DNA from: MGIIa-L3 sp11892u
GTDB lineage: Archaea > Thermoplasmatota > Poseidoniia > Poseidoniales > Poseidoniaceae
Assembly (NCBI GenBank): GCA_965659685.1
Contig: CBFHXB010000014.1
Coordinates: 1 to 58,541, forward strand
Direction of reading: 5' to 3'
Length of the DNA: 58,541 nt
The translations under genes were made by a program, and so were the position numbers. Every line of letters begins with the position of its first letter. Position 1 is the stretch's first letter. Positions 43,048 to 51,610 of this stretch are shown piece after piece. The notes beneath the pieces are model-generated. The model ran no database searches, was not told where the DNA came from, and saw only the letters and a list, made by a program, of their open reading frames with translations.

Positions 43048-43055
43048 CTATTTAA
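43048..43055 (-). promoter_or_regulatory. TATA box of the metal ABC operon
   Basis: TTAAATAG on the minus strand is centred 25 nt before ATG 43026, predicting a leaderless transcript. The surrounding 43041-43072 is strikingly AT-rich, with the partial palindrome ATTTGTTAAAT, a possible site for a metal-dependent repressor. Confidence 0.6.
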
Positions 43056-43129
43056 CAAATATTATTATTCTTGCCGAGCATGAGGTGCCTTTCCTTGAAC
43101 GAAATGTCCCTTGGATTTGGCGACATTGC

Positions 43130-45121
43130 TCATGCCCGGTCAGCGATTTCAGCGAGGAGTTGGGCCTTGAAGTCGCCGAAGGGCACGCCCTTGTGCTCTT
43201 CACGGTCTGGCCCGAGGTAGGTCACGGTCCGTCCTTCCACCTCCGACTCGCCGAGGATGAGCAGGTAGGCCGGGCGCATCTTGCGGTGCGTGCGCAACTT
43301 CTTGCCGATGGTGTCGTCGCTGTCGTCGACCTGAACACGGACGCCGGCCTCGCGCAGGTCAGCCGCAAGTTCGGCCGCGTACGCGGCGTGCTTCTCAGAA
43401 ATGGTCAGCATGTGGACCTGCGTGGGCGAGAGCCACGTGGGGAACATGCCCGCGAAGTGCTCGATGAGCACGCCGACGAAGCGCTCCATCGACCCGAAGG
43501 GTGCGCGGTGAATCATCACCGGGCGGTGCATCTCGCCGTCGCTTCCCTTGTAGGTCAAGTCGAAGCGCTCGGGCAGGTTGGAGTCCACCTGAACGGTGCC
43601 GAGTTGCCATTCACGACCAATGACGTCCTTGACCACGAAGTCGATCTTTGGTCCGTAGAAGGCGGCTTCTCCGGGCTCCTCGGTCCAGGCCACGCCGAGG
43701 CTTTCCGCTGCATCACGGCAGGCTTGCTCGGCCTTGTCCCAGCGGGCAGGGTCGCCGACGTACTTCGTCGAGTCAGGGTCGCGCAGGCCCACGCGAACGC
43801 GGTAGTCGTCCATGCCGAGCGTGCCGAAGATGATCTGCACCAATTCGATGCAGCCCAGCACTTCCTGAGCGATTTGGTCTTCGGTGACAAACAGGTGGGC
43901 GTCGTCTTGGGTGAAGCCACGCACGCGGGTCATGCCCGAAATTTCACCCGACTGTTCCCATCGGTAGACGGTGCCGAATTCGGCCAAGCGCAGCGGCAGG
44001 TCGCGGTAGGAGCGGGCCTGTGAGGCGTAGATCTTCACGTGGTGCGGGCAATTCATCGGCTTGAGCAGGTAGCCTTCGATGTCGCCAGCAGACATCATGT
44101 TCGACAACTCGCCGCAGGTGCAGCCCTCATCGGAGAGCCTCTTCATCAGGTCGCGTTCGACCAACGGCGGGTACTGGCTGTCCTGGTAGTAGGGGAAGTG
44201 TCCTGAGGTGCGGTACAGGTCGAGTTTGCCGATGTTGGGCGTGAAGACCTGGCTGTAACCCTGCCTTCGCAGGTGGTGGCTGATGAAGTCCTGCAGTTCC
44301 TGTCGGATGACGGCACCCCGGGGCGTCCACAAAATCAGGCCCTGGCCGACTTCCTCGTCCACGTGGAACAGGCGCAATTCCTTGCCCAACTTGCGGTGGT
44401 CGCGCTTCTTCGCTTCCTCGAGGCGTGCGAGGGTCGCCTTCAGTGCCTCCTTCGACGGCTCGACCAGGCCGTAGATGCGAACGAGTTGTTCGCGGTCTTG
44501 GTCGCCACGCCAGTAGGCGGTGGACACCGAGGTCAAGCGCACGTGCATGAGCGTCGCCGTGTTGGGGACGTGCGGGCCAAGGCAGAGGTCGTACCAGTCG
44601 CCTTGGCGGTAAATGGTGGAGCCGTCGCCGTCCTCCAGTTTGTCGTCAATGATTTCGATCTTGTACGGATTGTGCGCAAAGTGGTCGCGGAGCTCGTCCT
44701 CGTCCAATTCCACGCGCTCCACCGTGTGGTTGCGGCGGGCGATTTCGTGCATCTTCTTCTGAATCGCCTTGAGGTCGCCTTCTCCGATGGGTTCCATCGC
44801 GAAATCGTAGTAGAAGCCACGATCGATGGCGGGGCCGATGGTCGGCTTGGCGTCCGGGTACAGCGCCGTGACCGCCTGCGCAAGCAGGTGGGCGGCCGAG
44901 TGGCGCAGGATGTGCATGCCTTCGTCGCTTGCTCCTGCGATGCCGGTGACGTTGCAGTCTTCGTTCAGGACCGTGGACAGGTCACGTTCCACACCGTCGA
45001 TGGACGCCGCCACACACCCGTGCTTGCGGCCGAGGGCGTCGGTGACGACTTCACCCGCGGTGATGCCGGCCGCGTACTCATTGACGGTGCCGTCGGGCAG
45101 CGTGACGTGGACCATCGCCAT
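43130..45121 (-). CDS. thrS: Threonyl-tRNA synthetase, bacterial/eukaryotic type
   Basis: A 663-aa class II synthetase. The N-terminal TGS domain (1-62, MVHVTLPDGTV) is followed by the N2 editing domain. That domain has HILRHSAAHLLAQAV (HxxxH metal site) and the distal LCLGPHVPNT, which remove mis-attached serine. The catalytic core has MNCPHHVKIY (zinc Cys), RWEQSGEISGMTRVRGFTQDD (motif 2) and MIHRAPFGSMERFVGVLIEHF (motif 3). A C-terminal anticodon-binding domain ends the protein. Most archaea instead have a D-aminoacyl-deacylase-like editing domain; this enzyme has the bacterial/eukaryotic layout. ATG 45121 is chosen (GAGGGA upstream); the longer frame covers the next gene. Confidence 0.93.
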   Translation of the reverse strand: MAMVHVTLPDGTVNEYAAGITAGEVVTDALGRKHGCVAASIDGVERDLSTVLNEDCNVTGIAGASDEGMHILRHSAAHLLAQAVTALYPDAKPTIGPAIDRGFYYDFAMEPIGEGDLKAIQKKMHEIARRNHTVERVELDEDELRDHFAHNPYKIEIIDDKLEDGDGSTIYRQGDWYDLCLGPHVPNTATLMHVRLTSVSTAYWRGDQDREQLVRIYGLVEPSKEALKATLARLEEAKKRDHRKLGKELRLFHVDEEVGQGLILWTPRGAVIRQELQDFISHHLRRQGYSQVFTPNIGKLDLYRTSGHFPYYQDSQYPPLVERDLMKRLSDEGCTCGELSNMMSAGDIEGYLLKPMNCPHHVKIYASQARSYRDLPLRLAEFGTVYRWEQSGEISGMTRVRGFTQDDAHLFVTEDQIAQEVLGCIELVQIIFGTLGMDDYRVRVGLRDPDSTKYVGDPARWDKAEQACRDAAESLGVAWTEEPGEAAFYGPKIDFVVKDVIGREWQLGTVQVDSNLPERFDLTYKGSDGEMHRPVMIHRAPFGSMERFVGVLIEHFAGMFPTWLSPTQVHMLTISEKHAAYAAELAADLREAGVRVQVDDSDDTIGKKLRTHRKMRPAYLLILGESEVEGRTVTYLGPDREEHKGVPFGDFKAQLLAEIADRA

Positions 45122-45180
45122 GGTGTTCCCTCGTCGTGGGGGTCGGGCACGACCACTTGAACCGTCCGTCGTTGAATGGC

Positions 45181-45471
45181 TCACCACGCGATATCGTCGT
45201 CGTCACCGAGTTCCGCCGTTGGGCGAGCAACGAGCTTGACCTCCGGTGCGGGTGCTTTGGGTGCCTTCCCTTCGACGTGCATCACCTCGGCTGCTTCAGC
45301 TTGGGTGGCCCCACGGTAGTTCACAGGCGCAACCTCCGGGCCCTTCGGCGCGTCAGGTGCCTCTGCCGCTTCCTTCGATTCCGGCTCCGAAGCGGCGTTC
45401 ATCTCGGCGATTCCTGCCGCGAAAAGGTCCTCCACACGCGGGGTGGTGTCGTCGGGGTGGCGCTGCTCCAT
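45181..45471 (-). CDS. Small acidic, Ala/Pro/Glu-rich protein
   Basis: A 96-aa protein of unknown function. The middle is low-complexity (Ala, Pro, Glu, Lys), predicted disordered, and the C-terminus ends with the acidic GDDDDIAW. No family is recognised. It is on the same strand as thrS, 59 bp upstream, and could be its first operon gene. It might be spurious, but the frame is open with a plausible ATG and no better frame covers this region. Confidence 0.45.
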   Translation of the reverse strand: MEQRHPDDTTPRVEDLFAAGIAEMNAASEPESKEAAEAPDAPKGPEVAPVNYRGATQAEAAEVMHVEGKAPKAPAPEVKLVARPTAELGDDDDIAW

Positions 45472-45554
45472 GCTTGTCTCAAAGCACAGGAGCGCGATGA
45501 AGATGACGATGGTGCAGAGCGGACCTTGATGAGGCCCCCACCGTTCCCCTCACC

Positions 45555-46706
45555 ATGCGCATCGGTGTGGTCGTGAACCCCGACGCCGGATTGGGAGGCC
45601 GTCTGGCCTTCAAGGGCAGCGACGGTCGGGCTGCTGAAGCGAGGGCTGCCGGGGCGGAAGACCGGGCAGGTCCGCGGATGAACGAGGCCTTGGATGCCTT
45701 CGCCGACCTTGTCGCCTCGCCTTTGAACCGCACTGGTCTCGATCCGACCTTGGTCGGCTGGAACGGCCGTATGGGCAGCACATGGGCACCCAGTGGCGCT
45801 CGGTACGAATCGATTGGGAGCACGCCAGAGGCCACCAGCGCCGTCAACACGGCCACGCTCGTGCACGATCTTGTGGGGGCTAACGTTGACGCCATTCTCT
45901 ATGCCGGTGGTGACGGCACCACGCGGGACATCGTCGAAGCCCTCGGACGGCTCGGTGAAGAAGCGGCCATGACGCCGCTCATCGGGGTGCCGGGGGGCGT
46001 GAAAATGCACAGTGGATGCTTTGCGACCACCCCCACGGCGGCGGCCGAAGTCCTGCTGGCTTTTGCGCAGGGCGATCTTCGCACGGCGCTCACCGAGGTC
46101 ATGGACCTCGATGAGGAGGTCTACCTCAAGGGCGAATGGCGTGTTCGAATGTACGGTGAAGCCTGGACACCCGCCAGCCCCCGCTTCATGCAGGGCACCA
46201 AAGAACAGGTTGAACGCGAGTCCGAAGAGGACACCATCGAGGGCATGGCGGAGCACGTACGCCTGTTGATGGAAGACGAAGACCTGATGGTGGTCTGGGG
46301 AAGCGGTGGCACGCTACGCAACATCGGCCAACACCTCGATTTGGAGCTGACACTGCTCGGCATCGACGTGGTGCATGCAGGCAAGGTCCATGCCGACCTC
46401 GACGAATCCGCGCTCCTCACCGCGATTCGTGCACATGACGGCCCGCGGCTTCTGTTGCTCTCGCCCATGGGAGGTCAAGGCTTCCTCATTGGTCGCGGTA
46501 ACCTGCAACTCTCGCCCGCGGTGCTCGAGGCCATCGGCCTCGATCATTTGTTGGCGGTGGCGACGCCGTCGAAATTGCTCGGGCTGTCCTCGTTGCGCAT
46601 CGACACGGGCTCTGCGGACCTCGACGCGACCTTCCTCGAGCGGCGCTTCGTCAAGGTGCTTCAGGGGTTCAGGACCACGCGGGTCATGCGCGTCCATGGT
46701 GCCTGA
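45555..46706 (+). CDS. ATP-NAD kinase-like protein (AcoX-related)
   Basis: A 383-aa protein of the ATP-NAD/AcoX kinase family. The diacylglycerol-kinase-like nucleotide fold is shown by IGVVVNPDAGLGGRLAFKGS at the start, the key GGDGTTRD at 118-125 and GVPGGVKMHSGCFATTP at 144-160. Members of this family phosphorylate NAD, or related metabolites, using ATP. This group is longer than standard NAD kinase (~270-300 aa) and its true substrate is not established, so NADP formation is a likely rather than proven role. ATG 45555 opens the signature region directly. It is flanked by minus-strand genes on both sides. Confidence 0.8.
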   Translation: MRIGVVVNPDAGLGGRLAFKGSDGRAAEARAAGAEDRAGPRMNEALDAFADLVASPLNRTGLDPTLVGWNGRMGSTWAPSGARYESIGSTPEATSAVNTATLVHDLVGANVDAILYAGGDGTTRDIVEALGRLGEEAAMTPLIGVPGGVKMHSGCFATTPTAAAEVLLAFAQGDLRTALTEVMDLDEEVYLKGEWRVRMYGEAWTPASPRFMQGTKEQVERESEEDTIEGMAEHVRLLMEDEDLMVVWGSGGTLRNIGQHLDLELTLLGIDVVHAGKVHADLDESALLTAIRAHDGPRLLLLSPMGGQGFLIGRGNLQLSPAVLEAIGLDHLLAVATPSKLLGLSSLRIDTGSADLDATFLERRFVKVLQGFRTTRVMRVHGA

Positions 46707-46749
46707 ACACCACGCAATGTTTGCTTGGATTCTGGCTCCCCTCGTCCAA

Positions 46750-47988
46750 TCATTCGTCGTCGTCGGGCACCGTTGGTTCCTTCAGGGCCAGATCCACGTT
46801 TGGCAGGTCTTTGAGCTGCGCAGACGTGTTGTCGGCCACCTGCATTTCTTCCAAGCGGCGGGCCTGTGGGAGCACGCGGGTCTCCCAACTGTTGACGGCT
46901 GCGTTGTAAGCCTCGCTCGCTTGGTTCAATTCCGTCCCGACCTTCGCGAAATGGCCTGACCACGTCGCCATGCGGCTGTAAAAGAGGCGCGCTGTGTCCA
47001 CGATTTCCTGTGCTTGTTCCGCGAATTGCACCTGTTGCCACGTCAGCGCCACCGTACGCAGGAGCCCGATGAGCGATGCTGGAGAGGCGATGATCACCCG
47101 TCGGTCCATCGCCCACTCGTGCAGGCCGGGGTCGCGGTCGAAGGCTGAAGAAATGAGCGCCTCGGACGGCACAAACATCACCACGAATTGAGCCCGGTCC
47201 CCAAAGCTGCTCCAGTATTCCTTGCGGGTCAGTTCCGTGACGCGTCCACGCAGGGCTTTGGCGTGTTGTTCAAAGAACGCTTCGCGCTGCGGACCTTCCT
47301 CGGTTTCCAGGGCCTCAAGATAGTGCTTCGCCGTGGCTTTAGCGTCGATGGGAATCACGCCGTTGCCGGGCAGGTTCACGATGACGTCAGGCCGGCCCGT
47401 GTCGGTGCTGGCTTGTTCCTTGAAATCGGCATGCGCGTTCATGCCAGCAAGTTCGAGGATGTTGCGAAGGGCAACTTCCCCCCAATCGCCACGGACGGCT
47501 GAGGATCGCCTGAGTGCGGTGGAGAGGTTGCTGGCTTCCGTCCCCAGCCGTGAAGCGAGCGCACCGACCTCCTGCATCTGCCGCTCCACGCCAGCGATGG
47601 CTCCGATGCGCTTCTCTTCGAGCGCTTGCGTGGCTTCGCCAAGGCTGGCGAGGGATTCCTCGATTGGCTTGACCAGCCCTTCCATTTCGGTGATCTGGGC
47701 TTTTGCTTCCTTCTCCGCTTCACTTTGCAGGCGCTTGAAACGCTCTTCCGCAATGTCGAGGAAGTCCTTGCGTTGCTGTTCGGCCATGCGGCTGCTCAGG
47801 GCCGTCATGCGGTCTTCGAGGACCTGTTCCTGCCCCACTGATGCAGCCATGGTTGCCTCCAATTGGGCGATTCGAGCGACGTCTTCGGCCCGTGCCTCTG
47901 CGGCACGCCGCGCGGCCAAGGTCCACGCGAGAAATCCGACCAGTCCGGCCAATCCAACAGCGATGAGGACGGTCTCAACGGCGCTCAT
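46750..47988 (-). CDS. rmuC: RmuC-family DNA recombination protein
   Basis: A 412-aa protein. It has an N-terminal membrane anchor (ETVLIAVGLAGLVGFLAWTLA, ~5-27) and a long coiled coil (~30-160). The RmuC domain (~165-370) is a restriction-endonuclease-like fold: RGDWGEVALRNILELAGM, then the metal-binding GRPDVIVNLPGNGVIPIDAKA with the PD...DxK signature, and VMFVPSEALISSA. In E. coli RmuC limits inversions at short repeats. It is mainly bacterial, so this copy probably came by transfer, though related archaeal copies exist. It lies 33 bp downstream of pyrG on the same strand. The start is ATG 47988. Confidence 0.9.
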   Translation of the reverse strand: MSAVETVLIAVGLAGLVGFLAWTLAARRAAEARAEDVARIAQLEATMAASVGQEQVLEDRMTALSSRMAEQQRKDFLDIAEERFKRLQSEAEKEAKAQITEMEGLVKPIEESLASLGEATQALEEKRIGAIAGVERQMQEVGALASRLGTEASNLSTALRRSSAVRGDWGEVALRNILELAGMNAHADFKEQASTDTGRPDVIVNLPGNGVIPIDAKATAKHYLEALETEEGPQREAFFEQHAKALRGRVTELTRKEYWSSFGDRAQFVVMFVPSEALISSAFDRDPGLHEWAMDRRVIIASPASLIGLLRTVALTWQQVQFAEQAQEIVDTARLFYSRMATWSGHFAKVGTELNQASEAYNAAVNSWETRVLPQARRLEEMQVADNTSAQLKDLPNVDLALKEPTVPDDDE

Positions 47989-48021
47989 GCCATCCCATCG
48001 GCGTCGAGGGTTCTTGAACGC

Positions 48022-49656
48022 TCAGGGCAAGGGTTGGCCGCTTGCGGCGAGGATCAATCCGAGGAAGGGAGGGCTGGGTCGCCCTGGCCGTGACTTGAAT
48101 TCAGGGTGGTACTGGACCGCCACAAAGTACGGGTGGTCTGGCAATTCCAAGATCTCGCACCGCTGCCCGGTCTCGTCCTTGCCGACGAAGGTCATGCCTG
48201 CGGCCTCGAGTTGCTCGATGAGCTCCGGGTTGACCTCGTAGCGGTGTCGATGGCGTTCATCGATGCCCTCCATGCCGCCGTAGAGGCGCTTGACCTTGCA
48301 ATCGTCCACTTGGAACAGGGTGGGACGGCTCCCAAGCCGCATCGTGCCTCCGAGGTGGGTGGTCGAAATTTCCGGCATGAAGATGACCGCGGGGTTGGGG
48401 CAGTCTTCGTCAAATTCGGTGGAGGTTGAGCCGTCCATGCCGAGGACGTTGCGGGCGAATTCGATGGCGGCGACTTGCAGTCCGAGGCAGATGCCAAAGT
48501 AAGGCACGCCGTTGGTTCGTGCGTGGTGGGCGGCGAGGATTTTCCCTTCGACGCCCCGGTGTCCGAATCCACCGGGCACGAGGATGCCGTGGGCGCTTCG
48601 CAGCCTTGACCACGCGTCCGCGTGCAGGTCTTCAGCGGCATCGCTTTCGAGGTCACCTGCTTCCAACCAATCGATCTTGAGTTTCCTGTTTGCAGCCATG
48701 GCGGCATGCTGGAGCGCTTTGATCACGGAGAGGTACGCGTCCGACAAGTCGGTGTATTTGCCCACCATCGCGATCACGACTTCGTCTTCGAGGGTGTCCA
48801 AATGGAGGGCCATGTTGCGCCACTCCTCGAGCAGGCCGTTTTCCTGGACCTTGAGCCCCAAGGTTGCACAGAGGCCCTGAGCCTCAAGCATCAGTGGGAC
48901 GTGGTAGATGTTGGGCACGTCGTGGGTGGAGATGACGGCTTCTTCCTTGACGTGGCAAAACGCAGCCAATTTCGCGCGCGCTTCTGGGGTGAGTGGGGCG
49001 GAAGAACGGCAGACCAAGATGTCGGGCGTGATGCCGAGGCCCCTCAGTTCCTTGACCGTGTGTTGTGTGGGCTTGGTCTTCTGTTCTCCGACCGGTCCCA
49101 TCACAGGAACCAAGGACACGTGCACGAAGGTCACGTTCTCACGACCAACCCGAAACTGGAACTGCCGGAGCGCTTCGACGTAAGGAGCAGATTCGATGTC
49201 GCCAACGGTGCCACCCAATTCGATGATGCACACCTCTGGCTCTCGTCCAGAGTCGTCGCTTGGTTGCTGTGCAACCTCTTCGATCCAATCTATGATCGCG
49301 TCGGTGACGTGGGGGATGACCTGCACCGTTTTGCCCAGGTAATCGCCCCGGCGTTCGGCTTCAATGACTTTGGAATACACCTTTCCGGTGGTGAGGTTGT
49401 TGTCCCGGCCCAAATTGAGGTCAAGGAAGCGTTCGTAATTCCCCAAATCGAGGTCGACCTCGCCTCCGTCGTCAAGCACGAAGACCTCACCGTGCTCGAA
49501 GGGACTCATGGTCCCGGCATCGGAGTTGAGGTAAGGGTCGATCTTGATCGAGGTGACCCTTAATCCGCAGGCTTTCATGAGCACGCCGATGCTGCTCGCC
49601 GTGACGCCTTTACCGAGTCCACTGAGGACGCCACCCGAGACAACGATGTATCGCAT
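48022..49656 (-). CDS. pyrG: CTP synthase
   Basis: A 544-aa enzyme that makes CTP from UTP, ATP and glutamine. The amidoligase domain has YIVVSGGVLSGLGKGVTASS, KIDPYLNSDAGTMSPFEHGEV, and IELGGTVGDIES. The C-terminal glutamine amidotransferase domain has PGGFGHRGVEGK, the nucleophile Cys in YFGICLGLQVA, and the His-Glu pair in VAVQYHPEFKSRP. Length and motifs are standard. ATG 49656 is chosen; an in-frame TTG at 49665 is weaker. It precedes rmuC by 33 bp on the same strand. Confidence 0.96.
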   Translation of the reverse strand: MRYIVVSGGVLSGLGKGVTASSIGVLMKACGLRVTSIKIDPYLNSDAGTMSPFEHGEVFVLDDGGEVDLDLGNYERFLDLNLGRDNNLTTGKVYSKVIEAERRGDYLGKTVQVIPHVTDAIIDWIEEVAQQPSDDSGREPEVCIIELGGTVGDIESAPYVEALRQFQFRVGRENVTFVHVSLVPVMGPVGEQKTKPTQHTVKELRGLGITPDILVCRSSAPLTPEARAKLAAFCHVKEEAVISTHDVPNIYHVPLMLEAQGLCATLGLKVQENGLLEEWRNMALHLDTLEDEVVIAMVGKYTDLSDAYLSVIKALQHAAMAANRKLKIDWLEAGDLESDAAEDLHADAWSRLRSAHGILVPGGFGHRGVEGKILAAHHARTNGVPYFGICLGLQVAAIEFARNVLGMDGSTSTEFDEDCPNPAVIFMPEISTTHLGGTMRLGSRPTLFQVDDCKVKRLYGGMEGIDERHRHRYEVNPELIEQLEAAGMTFVGKDETGQRCEILELPDHPYFVAVQYHPEFKSRPGRPSPPFLGLILAASGQPLP

Positions 49657-49722
49657 GGCCCCCAACGGGATGAGAAGCGGTTGCCCGCCCTCTATGAGCG
49701 TTGCGTGATGGAATCCGGGGGC

Positions 49723-51585
49723 TCACATCAGGATGGGCAAGACGGCAGCGATGACCATCAACGCCGGCGTGACGATGGCTTCCGTGGTGGAGCGTACCGA
49801 ACACATCACCGATAATTCCGTGCCGCGGTGCATGCTTGCGGAAATGCCCACGTCGTCTTCACCGACCATCGTCAGGTTGGAACTGGGGACGCTGCCGTCA
49901 AGACCCTCGGCGGCAAGGGCTTCACTCGTGCGGGGCTGAACGCGTCCGAGGGCGTAGACCGGGTCACCGATTCGCAAGCAATGCATCGTCCATCGTCGAG
50001 GCCGGTTGATGCCGGTCATCGAGCCAATGCTGACGATGTTCCCGACCTGCCAATCAAAGACGGCTGGGCCGAAGTTGAACGTCGAGCGCCCACCGCCAAA
50101 CAAGGAAGCCATGCGCGAGCCCTTGCCTTGGGTGGCTGAGGACCAGGACCGGTTGAGCCACGTGGCCGGGTCCACGTGAAGGCCACCGGTACCGTCGTGG
50201 ATCAAGAAGGGCGTCGAGCCTTGGTCCTCGGCCTCATGCCACCATTTGGTGACCTTGTCGTCCCCGCTCCCACGGGTTTCCCAGACCTCTTGCAGCCATT
50301 TGTAGGCGACCACACCGTCGACGGTGTGCTGCTGAAGGTGTTGGCCGGTCATCGATTTGATGGCCGCCTTGCCTATGCCGCTGGTCAGGGCAGTGATGGC
50401 CGTGCTTGAGCCAGGGACGCTCTGGGTGCCGACGGTGACCCGCATCGAACCCGTCGCTGCAGGTCGGACCTCGCCGACGACCTCCGCCATCCCGACGGCC
50501 ACCGAACGGATCGGTGATGTCGGGGTGTCGATGATGCTGTGCAAGCGCTTCCAACGTCCCCATGAGGCCCAGAAAACAAGGCCACTGAACAACGCTAGGC
50601 TACCTTGCATGATCAACCGGCCAATGAGGCCGTATGCCCGGTCGGAGTAGATGCCGAGCATCGACACGGCCGCGACGAAGCCCAAGCCCCACACGGAATA
50701 CATCGTGAAGGTGGCCAGATGGAGTTTCCCGAGGTTGTTGGGGTGTTCCGGGAGCAAGGCTTCCGGGTTGTCTGCCGCGTAGGGCATGGTGCGGTTCCAC
50801 GCTTCGACGCCCGGTGGGTCAAACACCCAATCGTGTTGATCCCCCGACCATTCCGGGGCCACCGCATAGCGCAGTCCTTCGGCGTCTTGGTGCAGGCGGG
50901 GGTGCGGATCGTGAGCGCGTTGCAACTTCTTCAGCATGCCCGCTCCTGGCGGTGACGTTGACCCCATCAGGACAAGGCAAGCAATCGCGAGCGTTCCAAA
51001 CGAGGTCGTAAAGGCGGTCATTCGCCCCAGAGGTCGCTGGGCACGCTCGTCGCGAACACCGACGCCAAGCACTTCCTCCTCGCCGCTCTCATGATTGACG
51101 AACACCAACAACTGCACGTCTTCGTTGGCTTGAACGGTGTAGTCTTGGCACCCAGGGGTCGGGTAGCCGTGTGGAGCGCTTGGGTTGGTCAAGACCAGCA
51201 TGTCGCCGTTCGGCAAGAGGAACTCCGACCGTTGGTTGAGGACGTACAAGCTCCACGATTCTTCGCCATCCTCGTTGGTGGTGCACGTGATTTCGGCATA
51301 GGTTTCCGTGGTTTTCGCCGTGGTGCGGACCCAGTGCCCTTCCGCACCCTGTCGCCCTTCGCGAAGAACGGTAGGGGCATCGTCGGGTTGTTCACCACCT
51401 GGGTCGGCCACCAAAGGAACCTCCCCGGGAGGCGGGGCGTCGACCAAGGTGCCGGCCAGCAGGAACGTGGGGACGGCGATGATCAGCATCAGGACGCCAA
51501 TGCCCATTGCAATCCAGCCGCCGAGGCTGAGTGGAATTCCGAAGGTGAAAACGCCTTGATGGAGGTCTTGGCGCGGGTCTCCCAT
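49723..51585 (-). CDS. GIDE/MULAN-domain membrane protein
   Basis: A 620-aa membrane protein. It has a helix near the N-terminus (~20-42), an extracytoplasmic region (~45-195), and a helix at ~205-225. Two more helices follow (~295-345), then a soluble C-domain and a terminal helix (~598-620). The region ~355-470 resembles the GIDE (E3 ubiquitin ligase MULAN) domain: TPTSPIRSVAVGMAEVVGEV, then later FLIHDGTGGLHVDP, with the spacing found in bacterial and eukaryotic members. There is no RING finger, so ligase activity is not suggested; the domain is thought to act as a membrane protein interaction or fusion module. The start is ATG 51585. Its 5' side is 25 bp from the threonine dehydrogenase stop. 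Confidence 0.65.
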   Translation of the reverse strand: MGDPRQDLHQGVFTFGIPLSLGGWIAMGIGVLMLIIAVPTFLLAGTLVDAPPPGEVPLVADPGGEQPDDAPTVLREGRQGAEGHWVRTTAKTTETYAEITCTTNEDGEESWSLYVLNQRSEFLLPNGDMLVLTNPSAPHGYPTPGCQDYTVQANEDVQLLVFVNHESGEEEVLGVGVRDERAQRPLGRMTAFTTSFGTLAIACLVLMGSTSPPGAGMLKKLQRAHDPHPRLHQDAEGLRYAVAPEWSGDQHDWVFDPPGVEAWNRTMPYAADNPEALLPEHPNNLGKLHLATFTMYSVWGLGFVAAVSMLGIYSDRAYGLIGRLIMQGSLALFSGLVFWASWGRWKRLHSIIDTPTSPIRSVAVGMAEVVGEVRPAATGSMRVTVGTQSVPGSSTAITALTSGIGKAAIKSMTGQHLQQHTVDGVVAYKWLQEVWETRGSGDDKVTKWWHEAEDQGSTPFLIHDGTGGLHVDPATWLNRSWSSATQGKGSRMASLFGGGRSTFNFGPAVFDWQVGNIVSIGSMTGINRPRRWTMHCLRIGDPVYALGRVQPRTSEALAAEGLDGSVPSSNLTMVGEDDVGISASMHRGTELSVMCSVRSTTEAIVTPALMVIAAVLPILM

Positions 51586-51610
51586 GGCCTCTCGTAAACG
51601 TGGGGAGGTT

